From a virus: a stretch of DNA of 62,855 bases. The notes beneath the pieces were generated by a model that ran no database searches, was not told the DNA's origin, and saw only the letters and a program-made list of their open reading frames with translations. The stretch lies in IMG/VR virus record IMGVR_UViG_3300009537_000008, positions 1 through 62,855 of that record, one strand, 5' to 3'. Shown piece after piece: positions 7,508-16,164 of the stretch; position 1 is the stretch's first letter; each line of letters opens with the position of its first letter. Position numbers and translations under genes: made by a program.

Positions 7508-7722
7508 TATTGCTCTTCTAAATTATTTAGTTGTTGATTTCTAATTGCTTTTTGTTTTTTCAACCGTTTCTCAACACTTGGTTTATTAAATTGCATTCTG
7601 TTTTGTAATGCTCTTACAATCCCAGCTTTTTTAAATTTCTTTTTTAATATACCCAACGCCTGCTCAATATTACCATCTTTAACAATAACACCAATGGTAG
7701 TAATTTTATTTTCTTTTTTCAT
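7507..7722 (-). CDS. rpsU: phage-encoded ribosomal protein bS21
   Basis: 71 residues. The core NIEQALGILKKKFKKAGIV, then QNRMQFNKPSVEKRLKKQKA, follows bS21 from end to end: the N-terminal acidic VKDG/NIE segment, the helix with KFKKAG, the R..F.KPS turn and the basic second helix. The KPSV..KR version is that of Bacteroidota. In these bacteria bS21 sits at the mRNA exit of the 30S subunit and helps hide the anti-Shine-Dalgarno sequence. A phage copy could replace host bS21 and change which mRNAs are translated; that is inference. It lies one base downstream of the prohead protease gene inside the late head operon, with no leader peptide. Confidence 0.88.
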   Translation of the reverse strand: MKKENKITTIGVIVKDGNIEQALGILKKKFKKAGIVRALQNRMQFNKPSVEKRLKKQKAIRNQQLNNLEEQ

Positions 7723-7723
7723 A

Positions 7724-8320
7724 TTATTTGCAAGATAAAATATCTGTTATTATTTGATTAGCTCTTTGATATTGATTAGGTAATAAACTCATTAGGCTAT
7801 TAGCGGATTCGTGTAAGAATGCTCCGTGGGTAGATGGATTGGAAACTAAGTCGAATGCCACGAGCTCAAAATCATCCTGAACTTCTACTGCGCCTTCTCC
7901 TAATGGTTTTACAGAACCTAATCCTCTTGAAGATATTCCCAATGATACACCAGATTTAAATAATTCTCTGGCAATCTTACCTGCAGGAGTATCTAATATT
8001 TCTAATTTACCCATTAAATTATCACCATCCCAATTCATTTCTATAATTATATGTGACACATTGGAAAGGTTCACAATAGGAGATTCAGGATGATCTAATT
8101 CACCCATGGCGCGTCGTGTACCAACTAAATTCTTTTGATATTTTTCTACTTCTCTGAGTAGAATATTTTTAGGATAATTTCTTTTATTTTGGTTTAATGA
8201 ATTGGCTCTTTGAATTACACCTGATACAATTAACTTTCCACCATTGCGCTCAATAGATTCATTGATAGCCTCAGCGGAGAAATTAAATGGTATATAGTCA
8301 ACTAATATATTCTTAGTCAT
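7724..8320 (-). CDS. gp21: prohead core protease (gp21-like)
   Basis: 198 residues. This maturation protease digests the scaffold and removes N-terminal leaders from capsid and internal proteins at (L/I)xE sites. The expected serine-protease landmarks are present: MGELDHPES with His77, and LGISSRGLG with Ser130/Ser131, in a domain with the strand order of T4 gp21 (NYP...REVEKY, then SHIIIEMNWDGDNLMGKLEILDTPAG). Its place among the leader-bearing small genes fits its role in processing them. The start overlaps the previous gene by 8 nt. Confidence 0.9.
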   Translation of the reverse strand: MTKNILVDYIPFNFSAEAINESIERNGGKLIVSGVIQRANSLNQNKRNYPKNILLREVEKYQKNLVGTRRAMGELDHPESPIVNLSNVSHIIIEMNWDGDNLMGKLEILDTPAGKIARELFKSGVSLGISSRGLGSVKPLGEGAVEVQDDFELVAFDLVSNPSTHGAFLHESANSLMSLLPNQYQRANQIITDILSCK

Positions 8321-8540
8321 TTTTTTTATGTTTTTTTCTATAAGTTATTATCTTTATGACAACTTTATCTGCATTTAATATTCCTGGATTAATACCCAAT
8401 ACTCTGGCTAATAATCTATATTTAAATTTTAATGTTTTATTCCAAAAATAAGCTAACTCATATTTAGACACAGTGTATTCTTCAGAAAATATTGTTTCCT
8501 TTATACTGAATAAAGATTTTATCCAAGTACCTACACCCAT
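8313..8540 (-). CDS. small basic head-module protein with second-type leader
   Basis: 75 residues starting MGVGTWIKSLFSIKE-T. This resembles the start of the 680-residue enzyme at 16165-18207 (MSLGTWLASQLLIE-S): both have GTW followed by a hydrophobic helix ending in IxE. The mature part is basic and aromatic, ending ITYRKKHKKND. A GGAAGGAG purine tract lies directly against the ATG, too close to be an ideal Shine-Dalgarno. Function unknown. Confidence 0.55.
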   Translation of the reverse strand: MGVGTWIKSLFSIKETIFSEEYTVSKYELAYFWNKTLKFKYRLLARVLGINPGILNADKVVIKIITYRKKHKKND

Positions 8541-8551
8541 CTCCTTCCATA

Positions 8552-8947
8552 TTAATCGTTTATTTTATAGTATTGATTTAATCCTGATCCTATGGCATCG
8601 TAAGCGTGTTCTAATTTTTGTTGAAGAACATACATTTCACCAGCGGCCTTTTCAAACAATTTATAATTTTCATTAATTGCTTTCATTGACTTTTCTACCA
8701 TACCTCTATCAAACCAATCATCAGTTTCTTGTAAGGCTAATTTACTGGCCCCCTCGATCATCTTAGCCATGTTTTCTGTTACCTGTTTAATATTACTGGT
8801 TCTGGAAATTGCTTCCCCAATTTTATTATATTCAGATACCATTTTTAATACAGCTTTTTTTTCTTCTGTAGTTAAGGGAACAACCTCTTCTTCTTTTTTC
8901 ACAAAAGAATTTTCCGATAAACGTTTAACATATTTTGATAGTTTCAT
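8552..8947 (-). CDS. head-module protein with LSE leader, helical
   Basis: 131 residues starting MKLSKYVKRLSE-N, again a short basic helix ending in LxE. The remainder is mostly helical with heptad-like spacing (EKKAVLKMVSEYNKIGEAISR, then EKSMKAINENYKLFEKAAGEMYVLQQKLEHAYDAIG), suggesting a coiled-coil or helical bundle. Function unknown; probable component of the prohead core or an internal protein. Confidence 0.6.
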   Translation of the reverse strand: MKLSKYVKRLSENSFVKKEEEVVPLTTEEKKAVLKMVSEYNKIGEAISRTSNIKQVTENMAKMIEGASKLALQETDDWFDRGMVEKSMKAINENYKLFEKAAGEMYVLQQKLEHAYDAIGSGLNQYYKIND

Positions 8948-8948
8948 A

Positions 8949-9716
8949 TTATTCAGATAATCTTTTAATTTTATTAGACATTGCTATAAACCTTTCGCTT
9001 ATTTTATTAAGATTTTTATGGGTACGCTTCCAATAAGAACCTGATTGAACTCCCATCTCAGTTTTTAATCTTATATTGCGGTCAATGGACTTTTCCATTT
9101 CATTAACCATATTTTTTACTTCGCCAATGGCTTTGTTTATTTTTTGTTGGGGTGTTAAAGATTCATCCTTTTTATAAGTGTTATAATTCTCAGTCATTTC
9201 TTTTCTTTCGACCACACTATCCAATTCAGCTTGTATATCTGAAACACCGTGTTTTGTTTTTAATAGTTTTGCAATTGCAATTGCGGCCAACCTATAATCA
9301 TTTTTTGGAAAAGTATAAGCTCCATTAGAATAGCGCTTATATGCAGTAGCAGCATCACTATACATTCTTAAAAGATGTGTTTTATCGATAATAGGTAATA
9401 CAACGAATGGCCCAAAAATACTTATCTCATTAATAGGCTTTTTAGATTCTGACAATTTGGCTAATACCCTTCTCATTATTCTTTCTGCCATACCACCTGG
9501 TACCGTAGAGGGTTCTACTTCCGAATCTTTCTTTTTCTTTTTTACTTTTTTGTATCCGAATACTTCCAAATCAGCGGAAGACCCATCAGCATCTTCGTCT
9601 GTATTAAACGCGTTTGGAGTTTCAAATCCAGCAACATCTCCTGTAGTCGACATTTCTTTTTGGAGAGCTTTTTTAAGTTCTTCCTTAATGATTTGTTTAA
9701 GTTCTGATTTTTTCAT
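8949..9716 (-). CDS. large internal head protein candidate with MKKSEL leader
   Basis: 255 residues starting MKKSELKQIIKEELKKALQKE. An acidic/low-complexity stretch follows, then KKVKKKKKDSEVE and a second possible protease site in RVLAKLSE-S near residue 92. The rest (ISIFGPFVVLPIIDKTHLLRMYSDAATAYKRYSNG...FPKNDYRLAAIAIAKLLK) is alpha-helical and ends ...SNKIKRLSE. It could yield a propeptide plus a mature domain starting SKKPINEISIFG. The 48 nt ending at its start codon are identical to those of the gene at 18209-18442. Confidence 0.65.
   Translation of the reverse strand: MKKSELKQIIKEELKKALQKEMSTTGDVAGFETPNAFNTDEDADGSSADLEVFGYKKVKKKKKDSEVEPSTVPGGMAERIMRRVLAKLSESKKPINEISIFGPFVVLPIIDKTHLLRMYSDAATAYKRYSNGAYTFPKNDYRLAAIAIAKLLKTKHGVSDIQAELDSVVERKEMTENYNTYKKDESLTPQQKINKAIGEVKNMVNEMEKSIDRNIRLKTEMGVQSGSYWKRTHKNLNKISERFIAMSNKIKRLSE
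9669..9716 (-). repeat. direct repeat: 5' module of MKKSEL genes (copy 1)
   Basis: This 48-nt stretch encodes MKKSELKQIIKEELKK. It is identical base for base to 18395-18442, and its last 41 nt are identical to 18677-18717. Other family members encode a similar peptide with diverged codons. Confidence 0.85.
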
Positions 9717-10174
9717 TATATATTTTTATTAACAAATAATTTTTTAAGGTTGGAAGTATAATCCTTAAATTTTCTAGACGCTATATCCATATCCGCCTGA
9801 GCAGAGTCGACTTGATCTTCGTACTTCTTTAATGATAATCTAATAGCACTCATTTTATCATATAACTTATTTAATTTGTCACCGTATTGTTGGGCAACTT
9901 TACCATCTAAATTTTTAATTACATCTGGGTCATTCTCCATATCATTGACGGTATCATTAATATCGGATTGCACTTCTTTATTTTTTACTCTATAAGAATC
10001 GACGGCCGCATTATATTGATCTACCTTAGCCCAGTATTTATCAGTTGCAGTGGATAATTTTTTACGTAAATCCTTTTCTATACTGAATACCGCTGCGGAT
10101 GAAAATCTATCGGCTTCAATTAGAATCCGGTTTAGTTCTTCCTTAATGAGTTGGATTAATTCTGATTTTTTCAT
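9716..10174 (-). CDS. internal head protein candidate with MKKSEL leader, coiled coil
   Basis: 152 residues starting MKKSELIQLIKEELNRILIE-A, with a predicted cut after LIE20. The mature part is almost entirely helical (SIEKDLRKKLSTATDKYWAKVDQYNAAVDSY..., MSAIRLSLKKYEDQVDSAQADMDIASRKF) and likely forms a coiled coil. Start and stop overlap neighbours by one base (TAATG arrangement), indicating translational coupling. Confidence 0.65.
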   Translation of the reverse strand: MKKSELIQLIKEELNRILIEADRFSSAAVFSIEKDLRKKLSTATDKYWAKVDQYNAAVDSYRVKNKEVQSDINDTVNDMENDPDVIKNLDGKVAQQYGDKLNKLYDKMSAIRLSLKKYEDQVDSAQADMDIASRKFKDYTSNLKKLFVNKNI

Positions 10175-10554
10175 TATTCTATTACTTTTCCATTATGAAC
10201 TTTGTATCTTATAGTGTAACCATTAGAACCCCGTGGATGTGTCCAACTGAAATCTAATGTAATGTGCAGCGCCCCATCCCGGTGGTTTATACCAATTCGA
10301 GTATCAACAACAACTGTAGTAAATATTGATTGTAGCCCACCTTTATCTTTAATGGATGCTGTCGGAAGATCCAACCAAGAACCATTGGCTGGAATCTTAT
10401 CAATGCTGGGCAGATTAATAGGTAGTTTATTAGCGGCTAGCCATCTTAATAAAGTAGTGTAATCCTTTGGATTGACATCTACTTTACCACCATCTTCTTT
10501 AAGAGCTTTCCTTAGTTCTTCTTTTACAAGTTGTTGTAGTTCGGATTTTTTCAT
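10174..10554 (-). CDS. internal head protein candidate with MKKSEL leader
   Basis: 126 residues starting MKKSELQQLVKEELRKALKE-D. The mature part is a compact domain (DYTTLLRWLAANKLPINLPSIDKIPANGSWLDLPT...) ending in beta strands (GALHITLDFSWTHPRGSNGYTIRYKVHNGKVIE). It matches no family I can name. It overlaps the upstream gene by 4 nt. Confidence 0.65.
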   Translation of the reverse strand: MKKSELQQLVKEELRKALKEDGGKVDVNPKDYTTLLRWLAANKLPINLPSIDKIPANGSWLDLPTASIKDKGGLQSIFTTVVVDTRIGINHRDGALHITLDFSWTHPRGSNGYTIRYKVHNGKVIE

Positions 10555-11405
10555 TTGGTTACATATTTTAATTCTTTAATTAATTCATAATAATTCAACA
10601 GTTTAACAATATCATTATCATTAACTCTCTTTGCAGTTGCTAATGTTTCTGTTAAATGTATTACTTCTTTTAGTTTAATTTTAGTAACCTTATCTGTGAC
10701 TTTCTTAAATAATTTAATTAGATTAGATTTTATATCTATTGCTTTAGCATTAACAAATTCCCTGAGTTTTGGTGAATTTGAAATAGAATTAATATATTCG
10801 CTTAATACTGCTTTTTGATTAGTATCTAAATTTTTATATTTATCATTAAATCTTTCAATAATAATTTTATAAGCTAATAATCTCACATCCTTATCCTGGG
10901 AAGTCAGTACTGTATCGATAGATGATTTAGCTTCCTGTTTAATAGGTTTATTATTAATATGTTCTAAAATGGTAAATCTGGATTCGACTACTGTTTTAGG
11001 TTCTAATTTTTCATTTGCATTTTCAAACAACATACAAATAGAAGCTAATGTTTTATAATTGTCGATCTTTGCTTTTACAAAATCATTTATATCATAGTGA
11101 CTTCTTATTTCCTTTATCAGATTATATTTTTGTTTGTTTAATACTTCAGTTTTAATCTTTTTCCTGGCGTTAAGTACTGTGTCTAAAAAATGAACAGTCT
11201 TCTCTGGATTATTAAACTTTTCTTTCATTAAAGTTTGATACAATGTATATTCTTTAAATAATGCCGTATTTTTACGAAAATATTTTTTAAGAATATTAAC
11301 TGCCACAGAGCCTTTATTTGCTAACGTATCGGATGTTATTTGACGCACCAATAGTTCGAATAGTATACCAGTATTTTTGAATTTCTGGTGTTTAGTTTTG
11401 CTCAT
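10551..11405 (-). CDS. head-module protein of unknown function (FKNTGILFELLVRQ type)
   Basis: 284 residues, Lys/Asn-rich and all-helical. The N-terminus MSKTKHQKFKNTGILFELLVRQITSDTL is a recognisable conserved block seen next to portal genes in T4-like phages of marine and Bacteroidota hosts; its role is not known to me. It has no MKKSEL leader. It lies just downstream of the portal gene (49-nt gap) and begins the run of small head genes, so a structural or assembly role is likely. Confidence 0.6.
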   Translation of the reverse strand: MSKTKHQKFKNTGILFELLVRQITSDTLANKGSVAVNILKKYFRKNTALFKEYTLYQTLMKEKFNNPEKTVHFLDTVLNARKKIKTEVLNKQKYNLIKEIRSHYDINDFVKAKIDNYKTLASICMLFENANEKLEPKTVVESRFTILEHINNKPIKQEAKSSIDTVLTSQDKDVRLLAYKIIIERFNDKYKNLDTNQKAVLSEYINSISNSPKLREFVNAKAIDIKSNLIKLFKKVTDKVTKIKLKEVIHLTETLATAKRVNDNDIVKLLNYYELIKELKYVTK

Positions 11406-11454
11406 TTGGTTGTATTTCTTTACTACTATAATTATAATTTTATTAAAAAAACAA

Positions 11455-13104
11455 TTACTTCTGACTTAATGGACTACCACCTTTAAATCTATGCCCGAAG
11501 GGTGATTTAGGTTGTTGTAACGGCTTATCATCTACCATATCTTTAGTTCCTGGGTACCAACCCGCGGCACCTGGATTGTCGTCTTCCGTAGAATTATCAT
11601 TTTCATCCTCTGGGCTTTGATCTCCAATTGGATCTGGATCTGGTGATCTGGGATCTGCTGGATCGGAACCTTCCTCATTTATCTTTGTTAATCTATAATT
11701 GCGTTTAGATGTTTCAACCAATTTTGCTCTTTCATCTTCAATCTCATCTTCATTCATATCAAATACGTTTTCATATATCCAATCATCAGAAAATAATTTT
11801 GAGTCCTGTAAATCTTTAGCTAATTCTATTTGGCTTTTCCATAACTCTACTTTTTGCTGTTTATGGACTGTAGATGGATTAGTTAATTCTAAATCAAATT
11901 CAATTAATTCTTCATCTTCAAACCCTTGGGCCGCCAAATGTATTACTCCTATTTTATATAATTCAGAAACAACAATTCTTTGTAAGCGTTCTATAGTTCT
12001 GGTAAATCTAATATCTTCAGCAGCCAAAGTAGCTTTCGCTCCGTATGCGTCTGAGTAATTTAAAAATGCTTTTGGTACTTGTAACGCAGCAAACAACTTA
12101 TCTCTTAAATATTCTATATCATTAATATTATCAAATGCTAATCCATTTAAATTAGTGACCTGAGAAGTTGATAATCCACCTCTGGTTGGAATATAAATAT
12201 CTTCTAACATATTCTCCAAATTAAATTTCAAATTGTAATCCCCAGTATTAGGATCTACAAATGGAATTTTCTTCATTCTGGAAATGGTTTGCTCCATATG
12301 AGTGTCAATTTCATTAGGAGGTAAATTGCCAACTTCAATATTGAATATTCTTTTTTCAGGTGAGCGCATTATTCTATGGATAAGCATTGCATCCTCCATA
12401 AGATTTAATTGCTTCCAGACTCTCCTCGCCCCTTCCAACATACTCTTACCGTAAGGTAAAAAGTTTGTATCTGATAATAATCTAAAATGAGCTACTTCAT
12501 AATTTTCTAATAATGCTCGACCAGCAATTGTTTCGTTTTTAAATTGAACTAAATGGGGGTTATCAGGATCTTCTCCTTCTACCCTTTCTGTTTCATAAGC
12601 TGACAATGGAGTTGCAAAAGTTACACCGAATTCTTCTGAAATAGTTAATAAAAGAAAATGATCACCATACTTAACTAAATTTCTAATCCACGGCCAGAGA
12701 TTAAATTCAATATTTAAAACATCATAGTATAAATTATTTAAAATATCTTTAACATCTTCATTATCTGTTTTAATTTGAAGGACATCATTATATTCATCTC
12801 GGGTTGTACATTCATCTGATAGGACATTTAATGCCGTTGAGATAATACTATCAGTATCCATTATTTCATAGTCACCATATAATAATCTCCTGTTGGCTAT
12901 AAATGATGCTTGCTGGCCAACCATTGAATACCCACTCATTCCACCAGTTTTGAAGACTTTATTAAATCTATCAATAGGTCTACTAGACTGAGACTGCCGA
13001 CTGTCTAAATCTACCAGTTTGAGTTTCTTACCTCCCTTATTTCTTACAATAACAGAGGTAGAGAATAGTTTTTTAAGTCTACTAAAAAAGGATTTATCAG
13101 CCAT
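11455..13104 (-). CDS. gp20: portal vertex protein (gp20-like)
   Basis: 549 residues, typical of T4-type portals. Twelve copies form the DNA entry ring and nucleate head assembly. Recognisable blocks are DYEIMDTDSIISTALNVLSDECTTRDEYN (about residues 77-105), LFNLWPWIRNLVKYGDHFLLL-like text near 135-155, LMEDAMLIHRIMRSPEKRIFNIEVGNLPP (about 231-260) and DKLFAALQVPKAFLNY (about 335-350). The C-terminus is a Pro/Asp-rich tail (ADPRSPDPDPIGDQSPEDE). The gene sits directly after the terminase gene, as in T4. Confidence 0.93.
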   Translation of the reverse strand: MADKSFFSRLKKLFSTSVIVRNKGGKKLKLVDLDSRQSQSSRPIDRFNKVFKTGGMSGYSMVGQQASFIANRRLLYGDYEIMDTDSIISTALNVLSDECTTRDEYNDVLQIKTDNEDVKDILNNLYYDVLNIEFNLWPWIRNLVKYGDHFLLLTISEEFGVTFATPLSAYETERVEGEDPDNPHLVQFKNETIAGRALLENYEVAHFRLLSDTNFLPYGKSMLEGARRVWKQLNLMEDAMLIHRIMRSPEKRIFNIEVGNLPPNEIDTHMEQTISRMKKIPFVDPNTGDYNLKFNLENMLEDIYIPTRGGLSTSQVTNLNGLAFDNINDIEYLRDKLFAALQVPKAFLNYSDAYGAKATLAAEDIRFTRTIERLQRIVVSELYKIGVIHLAAQGFEDEELIEFDLELTNPSTVHKQQKVELWKSQIELAKDLQDSKLFSDDWIYENVFDMNEDEIEDERAKLVETSKRNYRLTKINEEGSDPADPRSPDPDPIGDQSPEDENDNSTEDDNPGAAGWYPGTKDMVDDKPLQQPKSPFGHRFKGGSPLSQK

Positions 13105-13141
13105 TCATAATATTTTATTATAATTATATATCTTTAGTATT

Positions 13142-14752
13142 TCATAGTAACCAGGTTAAGTCTTCTGACTCACCCTGCCCACCAGGCATCTTCCAAGTTT
13201 CTGATCCAGGTCCTTGCCTCTGGCCATTAGAATTGTATATTTGGTTATTCCTTTGAACAGAAATATTCTTTAATATAGATCTTTGTAAATCCATACCATC
13301 AGACCTTAATTTAATGGCAGTGTCCCTTGTCCATAATCCAATGCTATATGATAATACTAAGTCATCATTATAACTTTGTCTGGCTTGCGCTTTTCCATTA
13401 TGCCAAATAAATACAAATAATTCGTCTATTAATCTTTTAGATTTTATTAGGACTTCTTTTTCTCTAGTATATTCACAAAGTTTTTCAATTAGCAATGGTC
13501 TAGTTTTGCTTGAATTAGTAAACCCAGGAGTCATATCCATTTGCAATTTCAAATCTAATCCTTTATATAATTGTGTATGTTGATCTTGGAATTGATTTGT
13601 CTTTTGAGAATAATAAATATTTTGATAACCTCTATCAATTACAGTTTGAATAACCGCCCAACCAATACTGGCGTTTTCAATTACTAATAGTGCATTATTA
13701 TATTCAGTGGCAGTATTAACTAACATATGACCTAAATCTGTCGTGGTGATATGAGCTTTAAATTCAGCTATTTGTCTTAAGGAGTCTATTTCTAAAATAT
13801 GGAATGCAGAATAGTCAGTAGCATCTCCCCTTGCTACGTCAACCGAAATCATGTATGATTTAGTATAATCTGGTTTCTCCCATACCCATAAACCATTTTC
13901 AGGGCCACGTTTCTCAATAGGTTCTTCTACAATATTATCTAAATACCATTTTAGTATGCTGGGATGAACTACAGTGTTTCCAGATGATATAAAATCAGCA
14001 TCACATTCTGCCGCAGCGCCGTCAGCCCCTAATAGCTCTGTTTGTTTATCCCGCCAAGATTGATCTCGATCTGGGTGTAAGTTCCATTTAAGTTTTATGG
14101 TATTAAAATCATTATCACCTGCTTCAGAGTCGACCCATGTTTTGTGAAACCAATTACCAACTCCATTGGGGGTTGATAATACAATTGCTTCTCCTCCTGT
14201 TGCTAAGGTTTGTTGTGACGCTATCCAAATGGATTCAATATTAGAAATAAAGGCCGCCTCATCAATCACAAGCAAACTTAGGGACTCTGATCGGCCGGCG
14301 CTCTCTGTTGCTGCAATGGCTTTAATTTGTGAACCATTAGGAAAGCGCAATGACATCTTATTATCTTCAATAGTTTTAGATCTAATCCAGCCAGGTAACA
14401 TATCATGCATCACCCTAACTTTGGTAACTAAATTCTTAGCAACCATTTGATTAATGGCAATTACTAATACATTTTTATCTTCATGAAATAACATTAACCA
14501 CAAAGCGTACCCAGCAACTAATGTAGATATACCTAATTGTCGGGATTTTAGCACCATATTATATCGGTGCTTCTTAAATTGAACTAATGTTTTATCCTGG
14601 AAAGGATATAATTTAAATAAAATCTTTCCTTTTTGTGGGTGTTGGATGTAACAGTAATTTTTCATAAAGTGCACTGGGTCAGTAGCACACTTTAAGTATT
14701 CATCTGATAAGAATTGTTTTATCTGAGCTGTTGTCAGCTTTGGAGTAGACAT
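13142..14752 (-). CDS. gp17: terminase large subunit (gp17-like)
   Basis: 536 residues. This packaging motor couples ATP hydrolysis to DNA translocation and cuts concatemers. The Walker A-like SRQLGIST is at 70-77 and Walker B plus catalytic Glu LLVIDEAAF at 161-169. The coupling motif region is STPNGVGNWF (193-202). The C-terminal RNase H-fold nuclease has its acidic residues in ISVDVARGDATDYS (Asp305, Asp310, Asp313), LVIENAS (Glu359) and NDDLVLSYS (Asp463/464). It lies upstream of the portal gene with a 37-nt gap. No small terminase (gp16) could be assigned nearby. Confidence 0.95.
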   Translation of the reverse strand: MSTPKLTTAQIKQFLSDEYLKCATDPVHFMKNYCYIQHPQKGKILFKLYPFQDKTLVQFKKHRYNMVLKSRQLGISTLVAGYALWLMLFHEDKNVLVIAINQMVAKNLVTKVRVMHDMLPGWIRSKTIEDNKMSLRFPNGSQIKAIAATESAGRSESLSLLVIDEAAFISNIESIWIASQQTLATGGEAIVLSTPNGVGNWFHKTWVDSEAGDNDFNTIKLKWNLHPDRDQSWRDKQTELLGADGAAAECDADFISSGNTVVHPSILKWYLDNIVEEPIEKRGPENGLWVWEKPDYTKSYMISVDVARGDATDYSAFHILEIDSLRQIAEFKAHITTTDLGHMLVNTATEYNNALLVIENASIGWAVIQTVIDRGYQNIYYSQKTNQFQDQHTQLYKGLDLKLQMDMTPGFTNSSKTRPLLIEKLCEYTREKEVLIKSKRLIDELFVFIWHNGKAQARQSYNDDLVLSYSIGLWTRDTAIKLRSDGMDLQRSILKNISVQRNNQIYNSNGQRQGPGSETWKMPGGQGESEDLTWLL

Positions 14753-14753
14753 A

Positions 14754-15158
14754 TCAATATAGGAGCGTGGCTAAAATACCAGCCGATAAAATCATCCCCC
14801 CGGTTATTATACCATTAATAAACGAATGTTTAACTTTCTTTTTATATGCCTGCTCTAAGCCCTTTTTACTAGACTCACAGGCATCCACTTTTGCTTGGGT
14901 TGCTTTGGTGATTTGTTTTTGGGAATATAGGATTTCTTTATTCACTTCAACAGTTTGTTCTAATATTACAACCTGTGCGGATAATTCTAATATAAGAGCA
15001 TTTTGAAGACTATCTCTTTCCTGTAGGCGGGTGATACCTTTATATAAATTAATTACTTCAGGTTTAGTAAAATAATATCCACCATCCTTTGCAGGAGCTT
15101 GACTCATACCGACAATTGGTAATAGAATTATTGCTATGTATAATATTATATGTTTCAT
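14754..15158 (-). CDS. exported coiled-coil protein with C-terminal membrane segment
   Basis: 134 residues. Residues 1-20 (MKHIILYIAIILLPIVGMSQA) form a Bacteroidota-style signal peptide with a cut after SQA. The middle (about 40-105) is a coiled coil (LQERDSLQNALILELSAQVVILEQTVEVNKEIL). A Gly-rich hydrophobic segment (FINGIITGGMILSAGILATLLY) ends the protein. It overlaps the next upstream gene by 4 nt. The pair could be a spanin-like lysis unit that bridges the membranes, but no endolysin or holin lies beside it, so the role is tentative. Confidence 0.55.
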   Translation of the reverse strand: MKHIILYIAIILLPIVGMSQAPAKDGGYYFTKPEVINLYKGITRLQERDSLQNALILELSAQVVILEQTVEVNKEILYSQKQITKATQAKVDACESSKKGLEQAYKKKVKHSFINGIITGGMILSAGILATLLY

Positions 15159-15541
15159 TGTATTCTACCCTCATCTTCTGCAAACTTCTTAAGAAATTTA
15201 ACTGCGCTATCTACTGGTGGATCTGGTTTAGGAGTAACTCTATTATTAATTATCTTATATTTAATTACTCCTGATTTTGATTTTGAATCATATAAATCCT
15301 GTGCTAATTGCTCGGCGATAATTGTTAGACTATCAATTTTATGTTCATTGACTGTTATAGTACCATTTAATCCATTAACAATGTCATTATAATAAGTATA
15401 ATTGCTATCATGGTTAGATTTACAATTCTTAAGATTATGATAAGTTCCAAATAAACCTAACGATAATAATAAAATTATAGCTCCCATAATATACTCCCTA
15501 TACTTAAATGTTATTTTCAGTATGTTCGTTATCTTTTCCAT
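15155..15541 (-). CDS. single-pass membrane protein, possible inner-membrane spanin
   Basis: 128 residues. One transmembrane segment (YIMGAIILLLSLGLFGTY, about 17-34) follows a short basic N-terminus. The outside part is a helix/coil (INEHKIDSLTIIAEQLAQDLYDSK-like) followed by a Pro-rich stretch (VTPKPDPPVD) and a terminal helix. This layout is that of i-spanins (Rz type). It is translationally coupled to the signal-peptide protein at 14754-15158, which would be the partner. No sequence motif proves this. Confidence 0.5.
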   Translation of the reverse strand: MEKITNILKITFKYREYIMGAIILLLSLGLFGTYHNLKNCKSNHDSNYTYYNDIVNGLNGTITVNEHKIDSLTIIAEQLAQDLYDSKSKSGVIKYKIINNRVTPKPDPPVDSAVKFLKKFAEDEGRIQ

Positions 15542-16130
15542 GCGCTTCTAATTTTTTACCAAATATTTTTTGTTCAATATCTTCCATAATAGGATCAATC
15601 AATGCACTTAGCTCTTCATAAGATTGTGGGTCTTCCCAAAAGTCTTCAATCTTCCCATTACCATCGACAAACTTTTGTTTTAAAGAATCTCTCTTACCTT
15701 CTTCAATCATTTGTTTAAAATCTTTGAACCAGGCTTCCATATTATTTTGAACCTTATTCCTTTCATATTCATTATATGTACCATCGATCTTCATCTGATG
15801 TTCCATTGCGATTACACATTCAAAACACATTTTATGAATAAACCACATTTTTTTATCCAATTTCTTTTTCATTGGATTATTACATTTCGGGCAGGAATGA
15901 GGAAGATAAATATGGTCTGCGACGGCTTCATTAATGACATCTAATAATTTGGAAGTTTTCCATTTAATACCATTTCTTATTTCCCATTCTTTCCCATCAG
16001 AGTCTGTCCAAACTTCCCCTTCTTTTCTTTCGACTTTGTCAGGAGTCCATCCATGCGATCTTTTTTGGTGATTACCACTTATAACATTTTGTAGATACGC
16101 AATACGTTTGCCAGGTTGACTGTTTTTCAT
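15504..16130 (-). CDS. zinc-finger protein of unknown function
   Basis: 208 residues. The N-terminus is basic (KNSQPGKRIAYLQNVISGNHQKRSHGWTPD). A treble-clef-like zinc site is formed by CPKCNNPMKKK...CFECV (two CxxC pairs about 25 residues apart, residues 79-107). The C-terminal part is acidic and helical. It overlaps the downstream membrane gene by 38 nt. The position upstream of the terminase genes and the possible DNA-binding finger make a packaging or head role conceivable; I cannot identify the family. Confidence 0.55.
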   Translation of the reverse strand: MKNSQPGKRIAYLQNVISGNHQKRSHGWTPDKVERKEGEVWTDSDGKEWEIRNGIKWKTSKLLDVINEAVADHIYLPHSCPKCNNPMKKKLDKKMWFIHKMCFECVIAMEHQMKIDGTYNEYERNKVQNNMEAWFKDFKQMIEEGKRDSLKQKFVDGNGKIEDFWEDPQSYEELSALIDPIMEDIEQKIFGKKLEAHGKDNEHTENNI

Positions 16131-16148
16131 AGACTATTTCTTTAATAA

Positions 16149-16156
16149 TAAATATT
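16149..16156 (-). promoter_or_regulatory. candidate late promoter box (AATATTTATTA)
   Basis: On the minus strand AATATTTA followed by TTA lies 18 nt before the ATG at 16130. It resembles boxes at similar distances before the genes starting at 42078, 48974 and 53397, and has no TTTG at 20 nt upstream. It is a candidate site for the gp55-like late sigma factor. Confidence 0.35.
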
Positions 16157-16164
16157 GTTAATTT

